From assembly GCF_964355755.1 (NCBI RefSeq), contig NC_092677.1:12796601-12856600 (forward strand): a DNA stretch of 60,000 nt. The letters run 5' to 3'. Below the pieces are notes generated by a model. It was not told the origin of the DNA, ran no database searches, and saw only the letters and a list, made by a program, of their open reading frames with translations. The position numbers were made by a program, and so were the translations under genes. This stretch comes from Antedon mediterranea (taxonomy: Eukaryota; Echinodermata; Crinoidea; Comatulida; Antedonidae). Below, piece after piece: positions 50,401-57,500 of the stretch. Positions within the stretch are counted from its first letter, which is position 1. Every line of letters starts with the position of its first letter.

Positions 50401-52824
50401 ACCAATCTTTTAGCTCTTTCATTAAGTGAAAAATATATACGTAATATACAGTTTGAGGTCATACACCGCATCACAATTCTATCAAGTATATACTTAAGCA
50501 AGCGCCGGAGTATGCACACTCTACGCATGATTTACTAAGCTTTTATACCGTATCCTACTTTTAAAAACTTCTTGAATAAAGTACCTACCACTAATCTTCT
50601 AAAAGGACAGTATTGAAAACAAATTCATGCATGACTTAAGGAAATAATAAATTTATTGAAAAGAAAAAACAGAACACTTAACTTGTGAATAGATTCGAGT
50701 GTTATGGACTGAAAATAATGTATAATGTTGACGACAGGTATGCTGTGATCAATTAGATTACTAGACTTACATTGCAGGTTTTAACCATCAAGGAGTTTTA
50801 ACTTATTACTTATGTTATTAAGTTTTTATTATACAACAATTCCACAATTATAATTGCATACTGTACTCTACCTGTATGTACTGAAAAAGGTACTCTCAGG
50901 ATGTTTATAAGTTTTTATGTACACACCAAGAAATACCATGTACTTGTACACTTCTGAATTTTTCTTGGTGTGAGCAGAGTTTTTCTTGGTGTGTGCAGAG
51001 TTTTTCTTAGTGTGTACAGTGTTTTTCTTAGTGTGTGCAGTGTTTTTCTTAGTGTGTGCATAGTTTTTCTTAGTGTGTGCGGTGTTTTTCTTAGTGTGTG
51101 CAGTGTTTTTCTTAGTGTGTGCGGTGTTTTTCTTAGTGTGTGCAGTGTTTTTCTTAGTGTGTGCAGTGTTTTTCTTAGTGTGTGCAATGTTTTTCTTAGT
51201 GTGTGCAGTGTTTTTCTTAGTGTGTGCAGTGTTTTTCTTAATGTGTGCAGTGTTTTTCTTAGGGTTTGCAGTGTTTTTCTTAGTGTGTTCAGTGTTTTTC
51301 TTAGTGTTTTTCTTGGTGTGTGCAGAGTTTTTCTTAGTGTATGCAGAGTTTTTCTTGGTGTGTGCAGAGTTTTTCTTGGTGTGTGCAGAGGTTTTTCTTG
51401 GTGTGTGCAGTGTTTTTCTTAGTGTGTGCAGTGTTTTTCTTGGTGTGTGAATTATTTTTCTTGGTGTTTGATAGGCATTTGTAGTGTATAAAATGGGCTT
51501 TGGTTGATACTGTACCTCATAAAGTACTAACATAGTATCTGTAGTATGTTGACGTTTTTTTATTTTGAATTAATAATTAATCCTATACAAACTAGTTCAC
51601 AATGACTTTGTTGATTTCTTATCTTTGATAAACATTAGTTGTGTTGTTTGTGTTTTTGTTGATAAGCTTTCCTATCTGTATTAGTTGGTATGTGTATGAT
51701 TGGGTGTTTCCTTTTAATGATAAACTTTGCTCAAATTAAAAACATATTTTTAAAATTATGAATAATAAAAATATCAGTGGATTTGTGGGGGTTTCCCTGT
51801 CAGTTAATGCTTGTTTCTTGGTACAGAGTGTAAAAGACAATTTTTAGATGTTCTCTACAATTTATAAGTACATGTACATGAGACTACAGTACTATATGTA
51901 ACTATCAGACTAATGAATTTTAAAATAAGAACTAACTTGTACAGATTCTCAGCTCCTGCTCTCATGCGCATCTCTTTATTAATTTTCTGGTTGAGTTTTT
52001 GTCGTCGGTTTTGCATTCGCCCTCGTACAGATTGTAGCGTTGGGTCAGTACCCTGTAAAACAAAGTTCACTCTATTGAATATCCTCTAAGAGAACAAATA
52101 TTTTCTCTTCAAATTTTAGTCATTATTTGGTTTGTTTAACTTGATTCACATAATCATTAAATACTGTAACAAAACTATAATCATCTTTAATTAATTTCAT
52201 TTCTGATATAAATTAATAGACATTTTTCCAATAACAATATGAGCTTTACTTCATTTGCCTAATAGGCCATATTAATTACATCATAAAAATGTATTAATTC
52301 TATGGAACTGGAAGAAGATTCGGAATGCTTTAATTAATAGAAAAAATCGGTAATTGTAATTAAATTGGTTTTGAATAAATTGGATGCTCTGTTATCCAAA
52401 ATTGACATTGGTAAATGTATTAGTACTAATAGTACTGTATAGTACTACACAGTGCAACAGGCACACACTAATTTGTTAATCAATCATTCAAGCCATTAAT
52501 TATTTCTGATCAGTCAAGTTAGTTTAGAAAACACTAGAAAAATATATAAATTAGAATAAAAAACAGTGTATAAAATAGCGTAGTAGGCTACATTTACCAT
52601 TTATAGGCCTACACAATATCGATCATCAACAACAACAAAACAGTCTAAATATCAACTCCACGGGGACTGAGCAACAGACGACAGGTGAGCAGCTACCGTA
52701 CAACGGAAACAATTCGGCCGAGGGTAGCTTAGTAGGCCTGACACTTGTCAATGTCAAAAGTGTTTATAAAAATGATCTCTAATAAACTTACCTTGCGAAG
52801 TGTATCTTGTCCTTCCCCGTGCAT
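29002..52824 (-). CDS. RHPN2: Rhophilin (RHPN2-like), complete 14-exon gene
   Basis: Rhophilins are adaptors that bind GTP-loaded Rho through an N-terminal HR1 coiled coil and link it to actin regulation. Joining 14 exons, all with AG acceptors and GT donors and consistent phases, gives 679 residues; human RHPN2 is 686. Residues about 23-100 form the HR1 region (AENLYKAASNKKLKEQVALE, then FVNSNLQLLKEEL). About 106-480 form the BRO1 domain, and about 499-580 the PDZ domain with the carboxylate-binding GFGF loop at 509-512. A lysine-rich tail follows, repeating DRKNKK twice. The start has an in-frame TAA 15 bases upstream and A at -3. No frame breaks are seen. RHPN1 versus RHPN2 is not resolved; invertebrates probably have one ancestral gene. 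Confidence 0.95.
29830..29890 (+). mobile_element. LINE-type 3' tail in rhophilin intron 13
   Basis: AATAAAGAAATTGAATTGAA is the kind of ending with short TTGAA repeats left by non-LTR retrotransposons. No coding remnant is clear in the rest of this 482-bp intron. Confidence 0.35.
29928..30074 (-). CDS. RHPN2: Rhophilin exon 13 (PDZ, first half)
   Basis: Encodes GPLAIFNARNSWSAPREVVI followed by TRGSEGFGFTVRGDSPVIIA. GFGF is the PDZ carboxylate-binding loop. Exactly 49 codons. Confidence 0.95.
30244..30404. mobile_element. MITE, AGCTCTGTCTACACTATCAA family, copy 1
   Basis: The right end reads, on the minus strand, AGCTCTGTCTACACTATCAA, and the left end TACCTACACTATCAAACTAG is a damaged version. 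Inner arms GTGATGTGCCCACA and TGTGGGCACATCAC are also inverted. It lies in rhophilin intron 12. Confidence 0.8.
30474..30550 (-). CDS. RHPN2: Rhophilin exon 12 (BRO1 to PDZ linker)
   Basis: Encodes KTCYQPSMILPDFAKVKVKD and IFHSL, matching the FAKVKVTDLFHKLGPL junction known in rhophilins. Confidence 0.9.
30762..30968. mobile_element. CGTATACG-rich element, copy 1
   Basis: It starts CCCTTTGCAAAAAAGCCGTA and is packed with the self-complementary octamer CGTATACG and variants. The right end is eroded. It lies in rhophilin intron 11, inverted relative to the copy at 33,480-33,735. Confidence 0.65.
31342..31629 (+). other. GC-rich island with candidate nested promoter and first exon
   Basis: Inside the AT-rich intron 11 of rhophilin lies a locally CpG-rich stretch with a near-perfect palindrome, ACCGAGCG-T-CGCTCGGT. 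It also has GGCCAATC (CCAAT type) at about 31,435, CACGTG near 31,494, and a downstream ATG opening MPKRKTMTQNR. That frame ends at a possible GTAAGG donor near 31,629. A 73-codon arginine-rich frame covers 31,342-31,563. I find no downstream exons and no family match, so it may equally be a promoter or a repeat relic. Confidence 0.25.
33480..33735. mobile_element. CGTATACG-rich element, copy 2
   Basis: It ends CGTATACGGGTTTTTTGCAA AGGG, whose reverse complement matches the start of the copy at 30,762. The left end near 33,480 (CCCTTTTCGCTTGG) is a degenerate terminal repeat. It lies 62 bases from rhophilin exon 11. Open frames across it on both strands are products of the palindromic content. 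Confidence 0.65.
33797..33991 (-). CDS. RHPN2: Rhophilin exon 11 (BRO1)
   Basis: Encodes KAHVKQAVMLHEEALRVHNL, the conserved HxxxA-HEEALR helix, and ends EDDFFDIMEVPAIK. It enters and leaves in phase 1. Confidence 0.94.
34247..34354 (-). CDS. RHPN2: Rhophilin exon 10 (BRO1)
   Basis: Encodes GTDYDIEKLRELFSEIHLDA and EKEKLPEDHESRKRL, a charged segment between BRO1 helices. It enters and leaves in phase 1. Confidence 0.9.
35039..35195 (-). CDS. RHPN2: Rhophilin exon 9 (BRO1)
   Basis: Encodes VSTSYSNVHKAMMHTQVKDY, then IPYAWISMVLVKSQHFKALS and HYYIAVALIGQK. It leaves one base of the next codon. Confidence 0.93.
35308..35455 (+). mobile_element. LINE 3' end (L2/CR1-like remnant) in intron 8
   Basis: The frame reads NSIQDSPFIKVFKTLSKTHL FSSL and stops at 35,379-35,381, the classic C-terminus of L2/CR1/Rex-type reverse transcriptases. 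It is followed by the usual AAGCGCTTTGGGACAATC and AAGCGCTGTATAAATTT tail. The 5' part is absent. Confidence 0.8.
35474..35549. mobile_element. MITE, AGCTCTGTCTACACTATCAA family, copy 2
   Basis: A 76-bp element with ends AGCTCTGTCTACACTATCAA and its imperfect reverse complement, flanked by TAA at 35,471-35,473 and 35,550-35,552. Three-base TAA-type targets suit PIF/Harbinger transposases. It abuts the LINE tail in rhophilin intron 8. Confidence 0.85.
35615..35710 (-). CDS. RHPN2: Rhophilin exon 8 (BRO1)
   Basis: Encodes GQVQEAVFERRVLGGVDCEV through CIEVAKEAAK, the helix usually written AQAQE in other rhophilins. It is 32 codons, ending in phase 0 at GTACGA. Confidence 0.93.
35875..35985 (+). 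other. Possible tRNA-derived repeat, weak
   Basis: TGGCGTAACGG near 35,879 resembles an RNA polymerase III A box, followed by AAGCACTC. No convincing B box follows, so a SINE is only a possibility. It lies in rhophilin intron 7; the rest of that intron shows nothing I can name. Confidence 0.2.
36247..36396 (-). CDS. RHPN2: Rhophilin exon 7 (BRO1)
   Basis: Encodes 50 codons including FEKAAGAFRYLSENFSHAPS, a typical BRO1 helix, then DMSAPVLDMFVNLML. Its acceptor region is partly repeated in the adjoining intron (see 36,385-36,610). Confidence 0.95.
36385..36610. repeat. Tandem repeat of about 90 bp starting at the exon 7 acceptor
   Basis: Three decayed copies each pair a CTTTGATCT-like or CTTCGATCC-like start with AATATTAAAATGCTAAATA. 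The first two also contain TTATTTGGTTACAGA. The first copy includes the first bases of rhophilin exon 7 and its splice acceptor; the next two carry damaged versions. The rest of intron 6 (to 37,829) is plain AT-rich sequence. Confidence 0.7.
37830..37938 (-). CDS. RHPN2: Rhophilin exon 6 (BRO1)
   Basis: Encodes YDALTGVPSVQRSVAFEKGS and VLFNVGALYTQLGSKQ. FEKGSVLFNVGALYTQ is the most conserved stretch of BRO1 domains. Confidence 0.95.
39507..39925. mobile_element. Non-autonomous element, GGCCTGTTTCTGCTGC family, copy 1
   Basis: The left end GGGTCTGGTTCTGCTGCATA and the right end, read on the other strand as GGGGCCTGTTTCTGCTGCAT, form terminal inverted repeats. There is no coding sequence. It shares its ends with the element at 42,941-43,755 although the interiors differ. 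Confidence 0.75.
40588..40800. mobile_element. MITE, TTTAAAGATGTATTGT family, partial copy
   Basis: It starts TTTAAAGATGTATATTGTCC and continues AACATGAAAAATGAAGAT, then ATTGGCTGGCAGTCAATTTG. It matches, in reverse, the element at 53,474-53,782; its far end is eroded. Confidence 0.65.
42010..42060. repeat. GAATT microsatellite with LINE-like tail
   Basis: TTGAATTGAATTGCATTGAA and further repeats follow CCCTGCTACTGTACGCTGCA. This resembles the repeat tail left by some non-LTR elements. The preceding 97-codon frame (from 41,721) shows no recognisable domain. Confidence 0.5.
42590..42714 (-). CDS. RHPN2: Rhophilin exon 5 (BRO1)
   Basis: Encodes AIKTPSRNDAGVELLLEYYN and, further on, FIEHRFFPPNRHLGIYFHW. 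TPSRxxAGVELL and RFFPP are hallmarks of rhophilin BRO1 domains. The last tryptophan codon is split with exon 6. Confidence 0.95.
42941..43755. mobile_element. Non-autonomous element, GGCCTGTTTCTGCTGC family, copy 2
   Basis: The outer ends are GGCCTGTTTCTGCTGC on the left and GCAGCAGAAACAGGGCC on the right. Within it the same terminal motif recurs near 43,010, 43,550 and 43,665 together with arrays of ATACGGTAT palindromes, so it is a nest of several copies. It lies in rhophilin intron 4. Confidence 0.8.
44437..44514 (-). CDS. RHPN2: Rhophilin exon 4 (start of BRO1)
   Basis: Encodes DYILEHYSEEDERFSKEISD and FLQLRQ, matching the entry to the rhophilin BRO1 domain. Exactly 26 codons. Confidence 0.93.
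44855..45059 (-). CDS. RHPN2: Rhophilin exon 3 (HR1, second half)
   Basis: Encodes AASNKKLKEQVALELSFVNS and the following LQLLKEELAEINSDV, the conserved second HR1 helix, then a linker ending DVKQAFK. It ends in phase 0. Confidence 0.95.
45250..45515 (-). mobile_element. tRNA-derived SINE
   Basis: On the minus strand an A box TGGCGCAGCGG (45,508-45,498) and a B-box-like GAGTTCAAGATC (45,459-45,448) are spaced as in a tRNA gene. The tRNA-like head is followed by an unrelated body with two copies of CAGTCAATATCATCG. No cloverleaf suitable for a functional tRNA is seen. It lies in rhophilin intron 2. Confidence 0.65.
45647..45850 (+). other. Unassigned candidate exon within rhophilin intron 2
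   Basis: An open plus-strand stretch encodes LVRAEHPVIRLLEEKKTNCL and, further on, DGNSPVNLNDLGLSEYFIAK, ending LYIILRK at a good GTAAGG donor. Upstream are an inverted CCAAT motif (GTGATTGGTC) and ATCCGG. It has no ATG of its own in this frame, and no partner exon was found. The composition is more gene-like than its surroundings, but I do not recognise the family. Confidence 0.3.
47941..48333. repeat. Tandem duplication of about 185 bp
   Basis: Two copies run from TATATTCTTTCACA to CGTAGAAGATGGTTTTCTAA (47,941-48,123 and 48,124-48,333). The second has an insert of about 55 bp in which GGAGGAACTAC and TTTCCTCC could pair. It is non-coding and lies in rhophilin intron 2. Confidence 0.75.
48484..49574. 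mobile_element. Non-autonomous DNA transposon with TAA target duplication
   Basis: The ends are GGCCCTGTTCAGACCCATGG and its exact reverse complement, and the inverted match continues through GCGTTAGACCGTTTTAGCGT. TAA is duplicated at 48,481-48,483 and 49,575-49,577. Sub-terminal copies of GTTCAGACCCATAGCGTACG lie inside. A TAA target and GGCCC-type ends fit PIF/Harbinger. The 1,091 bp have no transposase frame. Confidence 0.9.
50957..51462. repeat. 21-bp minisatellite
   Basis: About 23 head-to-tail units based on TTTTTCTTAGTGTGTGCAGT plus one base, with one shortened unit near 51,300. The unit length is a multiple of three, so long frames stay open on both strands (AHTKKNT-type repeats on the minus strand). 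These are not evidence of a protein. It lies within rhophilin intron 2, about 475 bases from exon 2. Confidence 0.95.
51937..52052 (-). CDS. RHPN2: Rhophilin exon 2 (HR1, first half)
   Basis: Encodes GTDPTLQSVRGRMQNRRQKL through AENLY, the basic first helix of the Rho-binding HR1 region. It ends with two bases of a lysine codon before GTTAGT. Confidence 0.93.
52792..52824 (-). CDS. RHPN2: Rhophilin exon 1 (start codon)
   Basis: Encodes MHGEGQDTLRK and ends in phase 0 at a GTAAGT donor. An in-frame TAA lies five codons upstream of the ATG. Confidence 0.85.
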
Positions 52825-53473
52825 GTTTATCTTCTTTTAAATAATTCAAATAATATAAAACCAAGTGAAAGTAGATGCTTACTTACAGCATCACTTCGCG
52901 GTTACGTTTTCCCACAACGAATGATAAGTACAGTATGTTTTTGAATGCGATCGCGACAACACACACGACATACGTCTCTGACCTTATCGTTGACACATGC
53001 GCAGTAGTTTACTGTGCTCAGTTATGACGTATAGCCCACTTAGTACGTTTCACATTGGTATTACTATTAGTAGTTTCTTTATTTTTATATAATAATAATG
53101 TATAAATATTACATTTCAAACAATTAATTGTGAGTTTTTTTAATGTTTTTACATTTATTTTACGCACAACTATAGGCCTAGTATATCATGGGTGTTTCAA
53201 AAGGCATTCCATAAAGACTTAGTCACGTAAGAGAGCCGTATTGATAGTAAGGGAGTTTCTATTGTCATTTTAATGACTCACAATTCAAGCAGATAATAGG
53301 TTCTTAAAATGATTAAAATTGTATTATTTTGAATATGGCACATTTGTTTTGTTATTCACTTCCGGCGATATTGTAATAATCTAACCCCGGGTTCGATTAT
53401 AAAATTGGTAAAAACAACGGGGAAAACCACAACAAAAAATTCTTAAATAACTAGATATCAGAGTCATAAATAT

Positions 53474-53782
53474 TAAAGATATATTGTCCCCCTGAAAAAA
53501 AAAATTCTTTAAACAATTTTTGTTGAATATGCCATTTTAATGTTACTTTGACCAAAAATTAGAATAAAAAAAAATTATGTATTTACCTGAAAAAAAAATA
53601 ATTAAAGCAGAAAATAGTCACATTGGCTGCCAGCCAATGGGTTTTTGGTTAATTAATTACATTTTCGGTTTTTTCTACGGAAGTGATTTACTGTACCTTT
53701 ATATAACTACAAAATAACCTTATTCAAAGTCTGATTTAATTAATTTTCATTTTTCATGTTTTTGGGGAACAATACATCTTTA
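53474..53782. mobile_element. MITE, TTTAAAGATGTATTGT family
   Basis: The ends TAAAGATATATTGTCCCC and, on the other strand, TAAAGATGTATTGTTCCCC are inverted repeats. AATAT flanks both sides as a likely target duplication. ATTGGCTGCCAGCCAAT inside is a small palindrome. A reversed partial relative lies at 40,588-40,800. Confidence 0.8.
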
Positions 53783-53889
53783 AATATCGGATGTGTTTAG
53801 AATTTTAAAATTAAGTTGTCAAACAAAGCGAAGGACTAATTGGCACCGCGGGAAGGAGATTTTCCGTTTCGTTGCGTTGTTTCTTTACG

Positions 53890-54033
53890 ATGGGATGTTA
53901 CGTCCACGCTGTTTGTTATGACTACTTTTCACCAGGGAAATCCCCTCCCGCCCAAACAGAATGGATAGACGAAATTTGGTCAGCAAGGTACAGACAAGGC
54001 TATCGCCTTCTGACAATTGTTGTCTTTTATTAA
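53890..54033 (+). CDS. Small open frame upstream of the dehydrogenase gene
   Basis: A 47-codon frame with ATG and stop: MGCYVHAVCYDYFSPGKSPP, then AQTEWIDEIWSARYRQGYRL and LTIVVFY. It is unusually balanced in composition for this AT-rich region. An AAG-GTACAG site inside it could be a splice donor, making it a first exon. No relative is recognised. It could also be chance, so confidence is low. Confidence 0.2.
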   Translation: MGCYVHAVCYDYFSPGKSPPAQTEWIDEIWSARYRQGYRLLTIVVFY

Positions 54034-54469
54034 TTTATTAGGATATAATTGAATATCCTCGATGAATCATGGATGAATCCTCCATCCTCAAGGTATTTCA
54101 CAGAGGCGGGTTAATGCAATTAGTAGGCCTACTGTACTTGAATCCGCTGTCGCATTGGTGGTGTACACTATTTATACTTTTATTGAAATTTCTCAAAAAA
54201 AAAAAAGTGGTATCCTGTTTACAAAAGAGATATGTCTATAATACTACAAACTAGTTACCTGTGTATTATTATTGGTATTACGTCATAGTGTAAAGTACAA
54301 ATCTTAGTATTCACGGTGTATGTTATCAAAGAATATGTTATAAGGCCGATAGAGGGGGTAATTACAAAACTTTTAAGTTAAGACACTCGACGAAAACACC
54401 CGTCATTATCGTCGCTTATCGCCTCTTCTTCGATATTGACTGTTTTAAAGTACAGTATTAATAATTAGA

Positions 54470-54481
54470 ATGTCAATATGA
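54470..54481 (+). promoter_or_regulatory. Three-codon upstream frame overlapping the HPGD start
   Basis: ATG TCA ATA TGA overlaps the main ATG so that its stop TGA shares two bases with the start codon. It has A at -3. If the mRNA leader includes it, translation of the enzyme would need leaky scanning or reinitiation. Confidence 0.4.
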
Positions 54482-54570
54482 ACGTTGAAGATAAAGTAGC
54501 ATTAATTACGGGTGCAGCTGAAGGGCTAGGTAAAGCTTTCGCCGAGGAACTTTTAAAGAAAAATGCTAGG
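54478..54570 (+). CDS. HPGD: HPGD-like exon 1
   Basis: Encodes [20 protein letters not shown] and [11 protein letters not shown], with the dinucleotide-binding glycine motif. Ends in phase 0 at GTAAGT. Confidence 0.94.
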
Positions 54571-57500
54571 GTAAGTATGCACTAACTTAAGGCCAGGGTG
54601 GGAGCGTTTGTGCACGGTCTTGTAGGCTTGTGCCAAAAACAAAGTGTAATGTGTTTGTTCCTAGTAAGAGAGACTGTAATATACAGTATTAACATGCCAA
54701 TTGGCAATGGTACATTTTTTCATCCACAATATAATTCAAATTGTTAGCTTTACATTTCACCGTAATTTGCTATATTTGTCATTGTGGATTAGTTTATAAT
54801 ATAAAAGATATAAAAATATAATGCCTAATTTTCATAAACGAACCATTCCGGGGAACCATTAAATGATATGATGTATTTATTTATTTCATAAACTCTTACT
54901 GATATGACCTGGTTGTTTGGCCATGAAGATGATAACAATTCCAAGGGTCAAATTGGGTGTGTGTGATTTAAATTACAATATTATTTTACCCATCTCCTGG
55001 ATCTCTAGAATATTAAAATGTATTTTATCTAATATAATAATGATTATTAGGTTTTACCAACAGCAAGGATATATCTGTTTTAAAAATGTGTCTTTTACAT
55101 TTACTGTTCTCGCCTACAGTATCTTGATATAAATTATATAATGTGGAATACTCAAGGTCCCCACTTTTTTAGGGCATTGCAATTGTTGACGTGCAGCGCA
55201 GCAAAGGGGAGGCGACAGCCAAGAAATTTCAAGAGACATACGGAAAAGACAAGGCTGTGTATATATACTGTGATGTTACAGATGCAGAAAAATTAAAAAG
55301 TAGAGAGTTACTTTAAGTAATTTGTATAACTTTGCCAGGGTGGATTTAGGCTCCTAAATTGTAACTACCGGTATTTAAAAAATAGATAAAATACTGACTA
55401 CGCATTGAATGCCAATCACAATAAAACTATCACCGTCTGTGTGAAAAATGATCGATGGTTCCCATACAAAGAACATACATATATATATATATATATATAT
55501 GCAGACAAATGTTATGTCACTGTGTTTACCGGCCAGATAAAGTATGATAGTTTTGCTAATTGCTGCATGCGAGACATGTGTCATTTCCGGGCCAACTAGA
55601 CTAGTGAGAGGTACCATTTTATCGAACCGACCTGTGGTTCAAATACTTAGTGTCTGAGGCCCCACCCCCCTATATTAAAATCCTGGATCCTCCCCTTCTA
55701 ATGAATGGTTTATCATCAATTCAAAACAAGACCATATACCAATGTGCAGGTGATGCTGACTCACTTTTTCTATGTATAGTTCAACCTTGAATTATAAACC
55801 AGTTTTGCATCATGTAAACATCAATATTAAACATTTGTAGGTGCTTTTATATTAACTAAGTTGACGTATGACCGCATTGATATTGTTGTCAACAATGCCG
55901 GTGTTGGGGACGAGAAGAAGTGGGAGATGATGCTAAAAATTAATTTGGTAACTGGTTTCCTTATCTATTTATTTCAATACTAATATGCTTCATCTGGATT
56001 AACAAAAAAAGAGAAATAATTTGAGGTCTTTTTTCATGGCATCAAATTTACACTGCTGGCAGAGCAAAATGATCAGATAGTGATGTAGCACCAATTTCTG
56101 CAAGAAAAGAGAAAAATCTCTGTTCAAGCGACTGGACTGTCAAAGGCCTCTGTGAGAAAGTGGTCAGGTTGAAACCTTACCAACCATACTGGTGGCTACG
56201 ACCCTTCTTATCTAGGGAAGGGAGGAGATGTAGTTCTTGAGTGCACTTCTGAATTTGAGAAGGTTGATTCAACCAAGTTTCACAAACCATTAGATATAAT
56301 ATTTGTATACAAATAAATTAAAGCAGGAGTGACTCCATATAAAGTGACACTGAACACAGTTAATTAAAATGATTCTTCTTATAATTAGACTGCTGTCATC
56401 CAGGGTACATTTCTTGCCCAAGAACACATGTCACACGTCAATGGAGGTCAAGGAGGGGTCATTATTAATGTAGCATCTATGGCAGGTAAATTAGAGACTA
56501 GATTTATAAATCTAAAGCTCTTTCTACACTATGATGTGCCAAATATGGTAGTGACATAACATTATTGTGTCCAATATATGGACACATCACATTTTGTCAC
56601 ATACAGATTTATATTGAATGAGCTTATCAGTTTGGCATAAACACATTATTAATACAATTATTAATAGGCTCTCTAGAAATATATATATGGTCTATTACGT
56701 GCTTTACTTACCTAATACTGGACAATATCCCCCCCATCCTGCTGAGAAGAGACTAGAAATGTTTTATGTAGATGATATTTTTTATAGGGTTATTACATGC
56801 ACCATATGCTCCAGTGTATACTGCAACCAAATACGGAGTGGTTGGCCTTACCAGATGCCTGGGGGTAAATATAATTTTAATTTGTGATAGATGATAAAAG
56901 GAATATTTTATTTTGTTTTAAAAGATACCCATTGTAACTAATGCTGATGCTTGGTATTTGTATTTTTTAAATAGCGCCCTCTTTCTGACCTTTTTATAGC
57001 ACCCTCTATATTTTTATTTTTTTTAATAGTATGTACTATCTGACATATTAATAGCACCCTCTTGTTTGTCCATGTTTTCTTAAAAACTTATTTTATTTTT
57101 TCCAATCTTGTCTAGTTGTATGATGATGAATTGGTAAGTAATAGAATCAGAATAAATGCACTGTGTCCAGCATTCACAGACACAGCTATAATCAACAAAT
57201 CAACAATGAATGCATCTAAGGCTAGAGTTCAAGAAATACGGAATCATCTTGATTTATTACCGTAAGTTAAAAATTAAAGCATTTTTCAAACTTTCGACCC
57301 TTTTTCGTTTTTGTTTCTACTCACTGACTTTTAAAATCTCCATATTCACTTTAAGTTCTTCAGATTTCACTTAAGTGGTATTAAAACTAGGATATGCTTA
57401 AATTTTAAATACCTGTCCCTTAGCCTTAGTATGATTGGTGAATATGGCCACAGGACATTCTCTGTATTTTCAATCTATTTTCAATCTATTTTTAAATATA

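Larger units (their letters stand above)
52825..54477. promoter_or_regulatory. Shared upstream region between rhophilin and the dehydrogenase gene
   Basis: The two start codons diverge with 1,653 bases between them. Beside rhophilin, on the minus strand, are TGCGCATGTG (NRF-1-like) and TACGTCA (CRE-like) around 53,000-53,030. The region also holds the MITE at 53,474-53,782 and the small frame at 53,890-54,033. Whether one bidirectional control region serves both genes is unknown. Confidence 0.4.

Noticed and set aside
50262-50528. 88-codon basic minus-strand frame (MRRVCILRRLLKYILDRIV...)
   Set aside because: No family resemblance, no splice or promoter context, and an overlapping frame on the other strand; likely chance in rhophilin intron 2.
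50868-51533. 221-codon lysine-rich frame and 125-150-codon valine/leucine-rich frames
   Set aside because: All arise from the 21-bp minisatellite, which stays open in several frames at once; no flanking exon structure.
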